In this document: positions 16,504-25,128 of the stretch, piece by piece
How the letters are laid out: the number at the start of each line of letters is the position of its first letter
How positions within the stretch are numbered: the stretch's first letter is position 1
Notes under the pieces: generated by a model
What the model was told of the DNA's origin: nothing
The model's input: only the letters and a program-made list of their open reading frames with translations
The model's database searches: none
Made by a program: the position numbers and the translations under genes
Origin: Acholeplasmataceae bacterium
Lineage (GTDB): Bacteria > Bacillota_I > Bacilli_A > Acholeplasmatales > Acholeplasmataceae
Reading direction: 5' to 3'
Length of the DNA: 64,000 bases
NCBI GenBank assembly: GCA_007692425.1
Contig: RECG01000016.1
Span: forward strand, 1-64,000

Positions 16504-18273
16504 ATGCAAACACAACATTTGTCCAATGACCTGTTATACCAATCGTTTTTGCTCGGTGCCGAAAATGTCATTCGCGAAAAGAACACTTTGAATGCCATCA
16601 ATGTCTTCCCTGTCCCTGACAGTGATACCGGCACCAATCTGGCTGCCATGATGCGCTCGATTATCACGCATGCGAAACAAGGGAAGACACCTAAAGAGAC
16701 GATGGAATCGATCGCGGATGCGGCCATCATGGGTGCCAGAGGTAATTCCGGCATCATTTTTGCTGAATACATCCACGGTTTCGCAGCCGATCTTCCCGAT
16801 GACGAAGTCGGGGTGGATTCATTGATCACAGTAGCGCACAACGCCGCCAAAAAAGCTTATCATGCCATTTCAAAACCGGTCGAGGGAACCATCATCACTT
16901 TGATGCGTACCTGGGCGGGCGCGCTTGACCGTCTCAAGGGTGTCTCGAACAATTTGATCGACCTTTTGGCAAAGGCTTATGATGTGGTGCTCCAAGAGTT
17001 GGATAGAACCCCTGAGATGTTGCCGGTGTTGAAAGAAAACAATGTGGTCGATGCCGGTGCCAAAGGGTTTGTCCATTTCTTGGAAGGCTTTGCCCGGGCG
17101 TTGCGGGGGGAGACGCTTTCGGAAGACCTGAAGATTGATCAAGACAAGCCGGTCATCCATGTCGAGCACCTGGAAGCATCCCAGACACGCTATTGTACTG
17201 AAGCGCTTCTTCGTGGCAAAGACCTCAATGTCGATCAGATTCGTCACATGCTTGAATCGTTCGGTGATTCGGTTGTCGTGGCTGGCAGTGACAGAATGCT
17301 GCGTGTTCATGTCCATACCGATCAACCTGATGAGATTTTTGCTGGACTTGAACCTTACGGACAGATTCTCGAACAAAAGGTCGATGACATGCGACGCCAG
17401 TTTGAGGCGGCCAATCAACGCAAATATGACATTGCCCTTGTCACCGATTCGATTGCTGATCTGCCACAGTCGATGATCGACCAATACCAGATTCACATGA
17501 TTCCCATCGGATTGACCATCAATGATGTCAATTACTTTGACAAGGTCACCATCCAAAGTTCACGTTTCTATGGCATGATGGATTCATTAAAGGTGTATCC
17601 GACATCAAGCCTGCCCAATGAAAAAACACTCGAAGATTTCTTCTCTTTCCTGACAACTCACTACAAAACCATTCTTGTCATGACGGTCTCAAGCCAGATG
17701 AGCGGTACGAACCAGGTTTTTCAAAAGGTTGCCGCCAAATTCCCGGAAACCGACATCAAGGTCATCGATAGCCGTCAAAACTCAGGTGCCCAAGGTTTGT
17801 TGGTCATGACAGCTGCCAAACTGATCGAGGAAGGCTTGCCGGTTGATGAGATTGCGAGTCGTTTGGAAGATCTCCGTCAAAAGACCCGTATTTTAGTCAG
17901 TGTCCAAACCCTGAAATATATGGTCAGGTCCGGTCGTTTGAGCAAAGTGTCTGGACTGATGGGCAAAGTGCTCAACTTAAAACCGGTTGTCTCGATTGAT
18001 GACGAAGGTAAAGGCATCATCTTTGCCAAAGCGCTTTCGATTAAGAAAAGCAATCGTTTGATTGAAGCGCACATGCGTGAGATGGCGGACAAACATGGCA
18101 TTGAAACCTATGCCATTGTTCATGCCAATGCCGACAAGCGGGCGGCTGAGTACGCCCGGATATATGAAAACATGCTTGGTAAACAACCAGCTTATATCAT
18201 GGATATCTCGACCATTGTGGCCATGAATGCCGGGATCGGCACCGTCGCCATCGCTTACATCAGAAAGGACTGA
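16504..18273 (+). CDS. FakA-FakB type fusion: DAK2 (DhaL-like) domain plus DegV domain
   Basis: Protein of 589 aa. Residues 1-200 are a DAK2/DhaL ATP-binding domain ([27 protein letters not shown]). Residues 225-305 match the FakA middle domain ([30 protein letters not shown]). Residues 310-589 are a DegV fatty-acid-binding domain ([57 protein letters not shown]). In most Bacillota, FakA and FakB are separate subunits of fatty acid kinase, which phosphorylates exogenous fatty acids carried by FakB. Here carrier and kinase are in one chain. AAGGAGG precedes the ATG. The DUF1295 gene overlaps its stop (TGATG). Confidence 0.85.
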   Translation: MQTQHLSNDLLYQSFLLGAENVIREKNTLNAINVFPVPDSDTGTNLAAMMRSIITHAKQGKTPKETMESIADAAIMGARGNSGIIFAEYIHGFAADLPDDEVGVDSLITVAHNAAKKAYHAISKPVEGTIITLMRTWAGALDRLKGVSNNLIDLLAKAYDVVLQELDRTPEMLPVLKENNVVDAGAKGFVHFLEGFARALRGETLSEDLKIDQDKPVIHVEHLEASQTRYCTEALLRGKDLNVDQIRHMLESFGDSVVVAGSDRMLRVHVHTDQPDEIFAGLEPYGQILEQKVDDMRRQFEAANQRKYDIALVTDSIADLPQSMIDQYQIHMIPIGLTINDVNYFDKVTIQSSRFYGMMDSLKVYPTSSLPNEKTLEDFFSFLTTHYKTILVMTVSSQMSGTNQVFQKVAAKFPETDIKVIDSRQNSGAQGLLVMTAAKLIEEGLPVDEIASRLEDLRQKTRILVSVQTLKYMVRSGRLSKVSGLMGKVLNLKPVVSIDDEGKGIIFAKALSIKKSNRLIEAHMREMADKHGIETYAIVHANADKRAAEYARIYENMLGKQPAYIMDISTIVAMNAGIGTVAIAYIRKD

Positions 18274-19061
18274 TGTTGATGTTTTTAATCAATGCACTTG
18301 TCTTATTCGTGTTTTATCAAATCTTTTTCATCCTGGCCCAAATCAAGAAAAACAATGGCATCGCTGATATGGCCTGGGGTCTTGGTTTCGTCGTGATTGC
18401 CTTTTCAAGCCTCATTCAAAGCGGCGAATGGTCACTGATCCCTTTGACCATCACGCTTCTTGTGATGATCTGGGGTTTCAGGTTGTTCTTCTATATCGGT
18501 CTGCGTAACTGGTCAAAGCCTGAAGATCATCGTTATGTCGCCATGCGTAAAGCCTGGAAGACGAAGATCATGCTCAAGGCTTATCTGATTGTCTTCTTGT
18601 TTCAAGGACTGTTGCTCTACATCATTTCCTTGCCGATCCAGTTCGCCATGTGGACCGGTGTCGCTTTGGCTGATACCACCAGCATCATCATTTATGTGGG
18701 TGGTGTCTTGTTGTGGCTGATCGGTTTCTTCTTTGAAGCCGTCGGTGATCATCAGCTCAAGGTGTTCAAGCAAAAACCGGAAAACAAAGGCAAAATCATG
18801 AGTACGGGTTTGTGGCGTTACACGCGTCACCCGAATTATTTCGGTGAAGCCCTCATGTGGTGGGCGATCTGGCTGTTGTCGATTGCCGGCCTTGGTTTGT
18901 TCAACATGACCGGCATCATCGGACCGGTGCTGATTACTTATTTGCTTCTGTTCGTATCAGGCGTGCCTTTGCTTGAAAAACGCTACAAGGACAACGCTGA
19001 TTTCCAGGCTTACGCCAAAAAAACCAGCATCTTCTTCCCTTTGCCCCCTAAAAAGCAATAA
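18273..19061 (+). CDS. DUF1295 membrane protein (steroid-reductase/ICMT-like)
   Basis: Integral membrane protein of 262 aa with six or seven hydrophobic segments. It has family motifs [13 protein letters not shown] near the N-terminus and [22 protein letters not shown], plus a C-terminal [24 protein letters not shown]1295 proteins share their fold with steroid 5-alpha-reductases and ICMT; the substrate is not known. The start ATG overlaps the TGA of the DAK2-DegV gene, so the two are translationally coupled. A second in-frame ATG at 18279 is possible. Confidence 0.75.
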   Translation: MLMFLINALVLFVFYQIFFILAQIKKNNGIADMAWGLGFVVIAFSSLIQSGEWSLIPLTITLLVMIWGFRLFFYIGLRNWSKPEDHRYVAMRKAWKTKIMLKAYLIVFLFQGLLLYIISLPIQFAMWTGVALADTTSIIIYVGGVLLWLIGFFFEAVGDHQLKVFKQKPENKGKIMSTGLWRYTRHPNYFGEALMWWAIWLLSIAGLGLFNMTGIIGPVLITYLLLFVSGVPLLEKRYKDNADFQAYAKKTSIFFPLPPKKQ

Positions 19062-19083
19062 GTCATCTGAAAGATGTGAATGA

Positions 19084-19114
19084 AAAAGCGCGATTCAATC
19101 CGAATCGCGCTTTT
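19084..19114. terminator. Bidirectional terminator between DUF1295 and the feo operon
   Basis: AAAAGCGCGATT/AATCGCGCTTTT, a 12-bp stem with a 7-base loop. It overlaps the last codons of the small minus-strand gene. Confidence 0.8.
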
Positions 19115-19250
19115 GTTTGGGTCGCTTTTGTGCGGGTTTGGCATAGGCACAGGTCGCACACGGCTTGTCTTTGTTCTTCCGCATGCCTCTGATGACCAAG
19201 ATGAAGATGATTGCCACCACCAACAAGATGAGTCCGTCAATCCAGGTCAT
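19095..19250 (-). CDS. FeoB-associated Cys-containing small membrane protein
   Basis: A gene of 51 aa not listed in the ORF track. Its ATG overlaps the feoB stop (ATGA). The protein begins MTWIDGLILLVV, has one membrane helix (about 5-23), then a basic stretch with KPCATCAYAKPA, and ends in a Lys/Arg-rich tail. Small proteins with one helix and a CxxC-containing tail occur next to feoB in many Bacillota and are thought to assist ferrous iron uptake. The 231-base ORF shown for this strand here is a shadow in another frame. Confidence 0.7.
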   Translation of the reverse strand: MTWIDGLILLVVAIIFILVIRGMRKNKDKPCATCAYAKPAQKRPKQKRDSD

Positions 19251-21229
19251 ATCATCACCTCGATCAACCGGCCGATGTTAAAGACGATGACAGCGAGCAG
19301 CCAGGCCAGTCCGGTTTGGTAGAGTACTGCGAGCAGCATGCGCCGGCTGGAGCCCAGTTCTTGACGCATCGCACCGATGGCGCCGAAACATGGCGCTGAA
19401 AACAAGTTGAAGACCATGAAGGCATAGGCTGATGCCGGTGTGAAGAAGGCGAATGCAGAACTGCCGAAAATCAACATCCCTTCAGTGGTTTCTTCCGAGA
19501 ATCCGGCGATGATGGCCATGGAGGCGACCACTTGTTCTTTGGCGACCAGCCCTTGGAGGGCTGAAACGGTGGCACCCCAGTTCCAGGTGCCGAGCATGGG
19601 ATAGAACAGCCAGGCCATCACATGACCGATACCGGCCAACATGCTTTGGTCGGGGTCGATGCCATATTGAAGACGCCATGAAAAACTGATCAGAAACCAG
19701 ACGACCACGGACGCCATCAAGATGATTGAACCGGCGTGTTTGATGAAGGCCATGGCCTTGCCATAGACATCACGCAAGACATAAGACATGTTGGGCATTT
19801 TATATTGGGGCAGTTCGCTGATGTATCGGCTGCTGTTGCCTTTGAAAAAGATCTTGTTTAAAAGCAAGGCCGAGAAAAAGATGACAAAGATGGCCATGAA
19901 ATAGAGCGAGGCGGCCGCCAGACCGGAACGATTGGTGAAAAAATAGCCGGCAAACAAGACGATGATCGGCAGTTTGGCACTACATGGAACAAAGGGCGTC
20001 AACATGACCGTCATCTTTTTCTCGCGTTCATCATGAATGGCTCTGGACGCCAGGATGGCGGGCACGGAACAACCACTGCCGATAATAAACGGAATCAAGG
20101 ACTTGCCGGAAAGTCCGACCCGTTGAAACACCTTGTCCAAGACAAAGGCGATCCGTGACATGTAGCCGGTCGTTTCCAACAAGGCAATCATGACAAACAA
20201 CATGATCAGCTGTGGCAGAAATGCCAGAATCGCACCGACTCCGGCCAGCATACCGTTGACTACGAGACTGACCGACCAGTCTGACGCACCCAGACCCGAC
20301 AAGCCTGTTTCAACGCTTTCGGATAAGATTTCCATCCACCCTTCGACCAGATCGACCGTCCAGGCACCGAATGGACCGGCTGCCAGATAATAGATGCCGA
20401 ACATGATGATGAAAAACAAAGGTATCGCCAAAAAGCGGTTTAAGAAGATTTTGTCGAGGGTGTCGGTCCATGATTGTTTTTGGTGACGGACCGTGATGGC
20501 TTGATCACGGATCATCTCGATGGTGCGGTACCGTTCATCCGCGATGATTTGTTCCATGTCGCGTTGATATGAGGCGGAAAGACCTTCGATGATGGCGTCA
20601 ATCATCGGTTGGCGGTAAACATCCACATGCGGATTGCCTTCGATCAGACCAATGGCGATATGTCGCGCATGGGGGGGTTCAAGATGTTTTTCAATGTCTT
20701 TCAATGCTTTTTCGATGACGTGATCATAAAAGCGCTCGTGCCGGTTTTTGCGAAATTGACCCGTTTTGATGGCTTGAATCAAATCGTAGATGCCGGTTTT
20801 CTTCAAGGCTGAAATGGCGATGATGGTCGTGTCCAGCTTTTGTTCAAGCGTCGCCAGATCAATGTCAATGCCCCGACTGACCGCGATGTCGCTCATGTTC
20901 AAGACAATCAATACGGGAAGGTCGAGTTCCAACAGTTGCGTGGTCAGATAAAGACTGCGTTCAAGTGCGGTCGAATCGATGATGTTGATGACCAGGTCGA
21001 CACCACCTTCCAATAGGAAGGTTTGAGAAATCTTTTCCTCAATGCCATAAGGGCTCAACGAATAAATACCCGGCAGATCGACCACTTCATGGTCGGTGCT
21101 GCGCAGGATGCCCGTCTTCTTTTCGAGGGTGACACCCGGCCAGTTGCCGATTTTTTGGCTGCTGCCGGTCAGATGATTGAAAAGGGTTGTTTTTCCGGCG
21201 TTGTGGTTGCCGACAAGGGCGATTCTCAT
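19247..21229 (-). CDS. feoB: Ferrous iron transport protein B
   Basis: Fe2+ permease of 660 aa. The N-terminal G domain has GNHNAGKTTLFNHL (G1), DLPGIYSL (G3) and NMSD (G4). A helical linker follows, then a polytopic membrane domain with two Gate regions (PFIIGSGCSVPAILASRAI; FVPCSAKLPIIVLFAGYFF) and FVVLRD-like helices. The start was moved to 21229: the G1 motif begins at once, GAGGTG precedes it, and the ATG overlaps the feoA stop. It lies in feoA-feoB-small Cys protein order. Confidence 0.93.
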   Translation of the reverse strand: MRIALVGNHNAGKTTLFNHLTGSSQKIGNWPGVTLEKKTGILRSTDHEVVDLPGIYSLSPYGIEEKISQTFLLEGGVDLVINIIDSTALERSLYLTTQLLELDLPVLIVLNMSDIAVSRGIDIDLATLEQKLDTTIIAISALKKTGIYDLIQAIKTGQFRKNRHERFYDHVIEKALKDIEKHLEPPHARHIAIGLIEGNPHVDVYRQPMIDAIIEGLSASYQRDMEQIIADERYRTIEMIRDQAITVRHQKQSWTDTLDKIFLNRFLAIPLFFIIMFGIYYLAAGPFGAWTVDLVEGWMEILSESVETGLSGLGASDWSVSLVVNGMLAGVGAILAFLPQLIMLFVMIALLETTGYMSRIAFVLDKVFQRVGLSGKSLIPFIIGSGCSVPAILASRAIHDEREKKMTVMLTPFVPCSAKLPIIVLFAGYFFTNRSGLAAASLYFMAIFVIFFSALLLNKIFFKGNSSRYISELPQYKMPNMSYVLRDVYGKAMAFIKHAGSIILMASVVVWFLISFSWRLQYGIDPDQSMLAGIGHVMAWLFYPMLGTWNWGATVSALQGLVAKEQVVASMAIIAGFSEETTEGMLIFGSSAFAFFTPASAYAFMVFNLFSAPCFGAIGAMRQELGSSRRMLLAVLYQTGLAWLLAVIVFNIGRLIEVMI

Positions 21230-21495
21230 GGCATCACCTCGACGGTGATCAAGGCCATGTCCTGCTTGCGGAGACAAAGTTCATATCCTCTCAGTTCAAG
21301 ATCAACAGGATCGCCCAGGGGCGCGATTTTTTTGACTTTGACCAGTACGCCTTCAGTGAGGCCCATGTCGAAAAAGCGCCTTCTGAGGGCCTTGTCTTCA
21401 GGATTGATGTGAACCACTTTGCCTTTCTGATTGATGACAAGTTCGGACAGGCGCACGCGTGCACCGGCCGGATGTCTGGCTGGTTTGATTCTCAT
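21226..21495 (-). CDS. feoA: Ferrous iron transport protein A
   Basis: SH3-like protein of 89 aa that supports FeoB. Characteristic are RRRFFDMGLTEGVLVKVKKIAPLGDPVDLELRG and a C-terminal CLRKQDMALITVE. The stop overlaps the feoB start by four bases. It is the first gene of the operon, 30-60 bases after a strong promoter. I did not recognise a clear Fur box. Confidence 0.88.
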   Translation of the reverse strand: MRIKPARHPAGARVRLSELVINQKGKVVHINPEDKALRRRFFDMGLTEGVLVKVKKIAPLGDPVDLELRGYELCLRKQDMALITVEVMP

Positions 21496-21526
21496 GTTCA
21501 GTTCTCCATTGTGTTATACACTTTCC

Positions 21527-21554
21527 ATTATAGGAATCAACAAGACAAAGTCAA
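21527..21554 (-). promoter_or_regulatory. Promoter of the feo operon
   Basis: Minus strand TTGACT, 16 bases, TATAAT: the best sigma-A-like promoter in the window. Confidence 0.75.
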
Positions 21555-21590
21555 AGGAAGTTGTAAAGATTATGATTAGCGTTATAAATA

Positions 21591-21610
21591 AAAAAGGGGT
21601 TTCCCCCTTC
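21591..21610 (-). terminator. Terminator after the photolyase gene
   Basis: AAGGGG/CCCCTT stem followed by TTTTTATTT on the minus strand, just past the photolyase stop. Confidence 0.7.
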
Positions 21611-21620
21611 ATATGGTTGA

Positions 21621-23030
21621 TCATGTGTTATTTTCTGTCAATGTGTTGATGCGATCGACATAGGCTTGAATGTTGAATTTGCGTTCCAGACCCTTGTCGT
21701 TCATATAGCGGAGTTTGCCAAAAATGGGTCGTTCGGTCCAAGGTCTGTCGTGCTTGCCGAAACACCAGGCGACACCGGCATAGGAGTTGGGATCACGACC
21801 ATCAATGAAATATTTGTTGTTAAGCGTGATGATGGATTGATAAGCATCCTTATGGGTCAGGCTCCATTCGATGATCTTCTTGGCCCAGTACATCCGCATG
21901 TAATTATGCATATAACCAGTGATGCGCATTTCTGTCATGGCGGCATTGAAATAAGGATCATGGGTCTTGCTTTGGGCGAGTGCTTCCATGTCATATAAGT
22001 GCGGCCTGAAGTCGTTTTCGTGGGCTTTCATGGAGTGATAAGCCCATGGCTCCGTCATGGTCTCGAAGACATCATAACCTTTTTGATAGGTGACATAATT
22101 GAAGGCAAGTTCACGGCGGACCAGCAATTGTTCGATAAAGGCATCAAAGCCTTGACCGTTGATGTGTCCCTGTTCGAGCGCCATGAACATGCGCTCCAAC
22201 AGTTCCAAGGCGGCGATTTGTCCAAAATGAAGATACATGGATAGTTTGGATGTGTATGCGGTGCTTGGGTCGTTGCTTTCATGATAATGGTCAGCCTTTT
22301 CGCGGATGAAGAGATCCATCAGGCGGGAGGCTTCCAAATAGCCGCCATGATACAAAGGGCTGGCGCTGACGGTCTTGTCAATAGGTAATCTTTCAAGAAG
22401 CGCATCGATGTCCAAGAGATCGTCATCGCTTGCAATGTTTTTCAATGTGATGCCTTCATAGTCTGGCAATCTGACAAAATCCCGGAAAGCGGGATACAGT
22501 TTCTTCAGTTTGGGTCTGAGGGTGTACGCCCCATATTCAGCCTTGTCAGAGGCCACGTCGACGGGAACAATTAAATCAGTGTCAACCTTGTCGATTTGAA
22601 GATGCGGGTGGTGTTTATGGGCATGCCCGAGCACCGTTTCACGCCATTGTCTGGGCACTTTGAGATACCCGGCATCCATGACAAGTGTATCCGCTTCAGC
22701 TAAAAGCGGCATGACCGCTTGATCAGGAGAATCCAGTTTGAGGATAAACGTGATACCCAGTTTGCCAAGCAAGGATTTGGTTTCGGCCAATCCTTCAAGC
22801 ATGAAACGATAATGTCTGAGATTGGCATCTGGATATGAGGGCGTCAATCCGAAAACAACCAACAAGGGTAATGCCTTCTGATTGGCGGTTTCAATGGCAT
22901 GGGACAAGGCGTGGTTGACATGGACACGTTGAGCCTGTTGCATCCAATAAAGCACATATGCACCCGTCTTGTCGGTTTGGTTTTGTTTAAGTGTTGTGAG
23001 TCGTCTGGGATTCATGAGTTGGGTCAGCAC
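21621..23030 (-). CDS. phrB: Class II CPD photolyase
   Basis: Predicted light-driven repair enzyme for cyclobutane pyrimidine dimers, 469 aa. It is class II: YVLYWMQQAQRVHVNHAL at the N-terminus, an alpha/beta antenna domain to about 180, then the FAD domain with RRELAFNY, NYMRMYWAKKIIEWS and DGRDPNSYAGVAWCFGKHDRPW. Length is normal. The start is uncertain: neither the ORF-track GTG nor the ATG of MNPRRL has a good ribosome site. It is divergent from the heliorhodopsin gene, sharing a roughly 225-base promoter region. Confidence 0.9.
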   Translation of the reverse strand: MLTQLMNPRRLTTLKQNQTDKTGAYVLYWMQQAQRVHVNHALSHAIETANQKALPLLVVFGLTPSYPDANLRHYRFMLEGLAETKSLLGKLGITFILKLDSPDQAVMPLLAEADTLVMDAGYLKVPRQWRETVLGHAHKHHPHLQIDKVDTDLIVPVDVASDKAEYGAYTLRPKLKKLYPAFRDFVRLPDYEGITLKNIASDDDLLDIDALLERLPIDKTVSASPLYHGGYLEASRLMDLFIREKADHYHESNDPSTAYTSKLSMYLHFGQIAALELLERMFMALEQGHINGQGFDAFIEQLLVRRELAFNYVTYQKGYDVFETMTEPWAYHSMKAHENDFRPHLYDMEALAQSKTHDPYFNAAMTEMRITGYMHNYMRMYWAKKIIEWSLTHKDAYQSIITLNNKYFIDGRDPNSYAGVAWCFGKHDRPWTERPIFGKLRYMNDKGLERKFNIQAYVDRINTLTENNT

Positions 23031-23086
23031 ACAAGGCGGTCATGCCTGCGGCCTGCCTTTCGTGATTGATCAAGTCTACCAAATCA

Positions 23087-23095
23087 ATTGTATCA
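23087..23095 (-). promoter_or_regulatory. Extended -10 promoter of the photolyase gene
   Basis: Minus strand TGATACAAT, the same form as in the speAB promoter, about 55 bases ahead of the photolyase start. Confidence 0.45.
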
Positions 23096-23215
23096 TGATT
23101 CCGGGTGTTCAAGATGAAGACGTGTCACATGCTTCCCACATTTTCACAAATTATGCGGTTGAAGGACCTTGATGCGCGTACGATGGGCGTAAGACTTATT
23201 TATATTTATTATTAG

Positions 23216-23224
23216 TGTTATAAT
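23216..23224 (+). promoter_or_regulatory. Extended -10 promoter of the heliorhodopsin gene
   Basis: TGTTATAAT lies about 30 bases before the heliorhodopsin start codon. Confidence 0.6.
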
Positions 23225-23255
23225 GTGAATGAACACAAAAAATTTGGAGGGTAAC

Positions 23256-24059
23256 ATGGAAGAAGCCAAGTATTTACAGAAGGAAAGTTTGCGAAGATTT
23301 AACATGATTATGGGAGGATTGCACCTGCTACAGGGGCTCCTCATGATTGTCTTGTCGTTGTTTGTGCTCGACCAGATCGCCGCGTTTGAGATTACGATCA
23401 CACAAATATTCTTGCGTTATGACATGACACTGCAAGCATTGGTGGTCGATTTCAAGAATCTCTTTAACCTGCCTTTCTACTTTTTAGTCGCGTTGTTCTT
23501 GCTAATTTCGGCTGGCGCACATGCCTTGATTTCGTTTCCGAAAAAGCTGAATGATCTCTACAACGCCGATCTCGACCGTGGCATCAACCGTTTTCGTTGG
23601 TTCGAGTATGCACTCAGCTCTTCGATCATGATCGTCTTGATCGCCACCTTGTTCGGTGTCAGGGACATCGGTTCGTTGGTGTTGATTTTCATTGTCAATG
23701 CCGCGATGAACCTGTTCGGTCTTGATATGGAAATCATCAACTCGGGCAAACAAAAAGACAAGGTCAATTGGGGACCGTTCATCTGGGGAACCATTGCCGG
23801 GCTTGCCCCGTGGATCGTCATCATCACTTATATGGCCGGCAATACTGAAGCGTTGGATCAGGTACCCTGGTTTGTCTGGGCGATTGTCGGAACCTACTTT
23901 GTAGCGTTCAACACGTTCCCGATCAACATGATTTTCCAGTATCTGGGCGTGGGCAAATGGAAGAATTACATTTATGGCGAACGTTTCTACATCATTTTGA
24001 GTCTGGTCGCCAAATCGATTTTGGCTTGGTTGGTGCTGTTTGGCGCCATGCAACCGTAA
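23256..24059 (+). CDS. Heliorhodopsin
   Basis: Retinal-binding seven-helix protein of 267 aa. The family signature is clear. Helix 3 carries RWFEYALSSSIMI with the counterion Glu at about 117, preceded by conserved His residues at 23 and 89. NAAMNLFGLDME follows in the middle. Helix 7 carries SLVAKSILAWLVLFG with the retinal Schiff-base Lys at about 253. Heliorhodopsins have inverted topology and a slow photocycle and do not pump. The ATG at 23256 has GGAGGGTAAC ahead; the ORF-track start is nine codons earlier without a site. The divergent neighbour is a photolyase, and a functional link between a heliorhodopsin and a photolyase has been reported in Trichococcus (from memory). No retinal-synthesis gene is in the window. 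Confidence 0.92.
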   Translation: MEEAKYLQKESLRRFNMIMGGLHLLQGLLMIVLSLFVLDQIAAFEITITQIFLRYDMTLQALVVDFKNLFNLPFYFLVALFLLISAGAHALISFPKKLNDLYNADLDRGINRFRWFEYALSSSIMIVLIATLFGVRDIGSLVLIFIVNAAMNLFGLDMEIINSGKQKDKVNWGPFIWGTIAGLAPWIVIITYMAGNTEALDQVPWFVWAIVGTYFVAFNTFPINMIFQYLGVGKWKNYIYGERFYIILSLVAKSILAWLVLFGAMQP

Positions 24060-24071
24060 GACACAACAAAC

Positions 24072-24095
24072 AAGACCGGTGAAAGCCGGTCTTTT
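24072..24095 (+). terminator. Terminator after heliorhodopsin
   Basis: AAGACCGG-tgaaag-CCGGTCTT followed by TT, between the heliorhodopsin stop and the next start. Partial read-through would still reach the next gene. Confidence 0.65.
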
Positions 24096-24110
24096 GCTTG
24101 AGAGGTTTTT

Positions 24111-25070
24111 ATGTTCAAGAAAATCAGACAACCCGAACTGTTTCAAGGGCATCATCGGAAAAACCGCTATTTCGAAGGCTGGTATTTCAAGTCGGTCACC
24201 AAAGATGAGCGCTTGTCTTTGGCGCTGATCCCTGGCATCAGCCTGAATCGTCAAGACCCACATGCCTTCATCCAAGTGTTTATCGCCCGGCACAGTGACG
24301 ATGATGTCGAGCTCAAGACACATTATGTGCGCTATGATGTCGACGACTTCTCCTATAGTCGTGATGTTTTTCGAGTGCAAATCGGCACAAGCATCTTTAG
24401 CGGTGATCACATTGATATCGAGATACAGCATGACAACCTTGACATCAGAGGACGATTGGACATCAAGGACAGGACGCCGATTGAGAAGTCACTTCTGGCA
24501 CCTAACATCATGGGCATCTTCGGTTATGTCGGTTTCATGGAATGTTATCATGGCGTCATCAGCATGTCCCACCGGCTCGAAGGCTCACTCATGATTAACC
24601 ATCAACCGGTTGTTTTCGATGACGGCAAAGGCTATCTTGAAAAAGACTGGGGCAGATCGTTTCCCCGAGCTTATGTATGGATGCAGTCCAACCACTTCAA
24701 ACAACCGGATACATCTTTCATGTGCTCGTATGCGGACATCCCTTTCCTCGGTTTGTTTTTCAAAGGGTTGCTCGCGAATCTGGTCATTGCCGGCAAGGAA
24801 TACCGTTTCGCGACATACAACGGCGCCCGTGTCCTGAAAGAGGAGATAGAAAAAGGCAAGGCCGTTTATCTCATCAAACGTGGTCGTCTGCGTTTGTTGA
24901 TTGAAGCCGTGACCCAAAAAGAAATCGAACTGGCGTCACCGCGGATGGGTGTCATGAACGAGACCATCAAGGAAGGCCTCTCAGGCAAGGTCACCTTGAC
25001 CTTGTGGCGTGGCCGGGAACAAATCTATCACGATACCGGGACAAGCGCCGGCATCGAAATCATGAAATAA
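24111..25070 (+). CDS. Tocopherol cyclase family protein
   Basis: Protein of 319 aa of the tocopherol-cyclase-like family (lipocalin-type beta structure). It begins with FQGHHRKNRYFEGWYFK and has the diagnostic GYLEKDWGRSFPRAYVWMQSNHF at about 170-195. The plant and cyanobacterial members cyclise prenylquinols; the role in fermentative bacteria is unknown and no tocopherol pathway is visible here. GAGAGG precedes the ATG. It lies 50 bases after heliorhodopsin on the same strand, past a terminator hairpin. A function in binding or modifying a prenyl or other hydrophobic ligand is possible but unproven. Confidence 0.75.
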   Translation: MFKKIRQPELFQGHHRKNRYFEGWYFKSVTKDERLSLALIPGISLNRQDPHAFIQVFIARHSDDDVELKTHYVRYDVDDFSYSRDVFRVQIGTSIFSGDHIDIEIQHDNLDIRGRLDIKDRTPIEKSLLAPNIMGIFGYVGFMECYHGVISMSHRLEGSLMINHQPVVFDDGKGYLEKDWGRSFPRAYVWMQSNHFKQPDTSFMCSYADIPFLGLFFKGLLANLVIAGKEYRFATYNGARVLKEEIEKGKAVYLIKRGRLRLLIEAVTQKEIELASPRMGVMNETIKEGLSGKVTLTLWRGREQIYHDTGTSAGIEIMK

Positions 25071-25098
25071 GACATTTTTATTGTCAGTGCAAACAAAC

Positions 25099-25125
25099 AA
25101 AAGGACATGGTCGACATGTCCTTTT
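25099..25125. terminator. Bidirectional terminator between convergent genes
   Basis: AAAAGGACATG/CATGTCCTTTT, an 11-bp stem with a 5-base loop, between the tocopherol-cyclase-like gene and the GH2 gene. Confidence 0.8.
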
Positions 25126-25128
25126 CTT

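Noticed and set aside
23502-24431. 309-aa minus-strand ORF opposite heliorhodopsin and the next gene
   Set aside because: Spans two real plus-strand genes and a terminator, has no recognisable domain, and is a shadow of the conserved rhodopsin codons.
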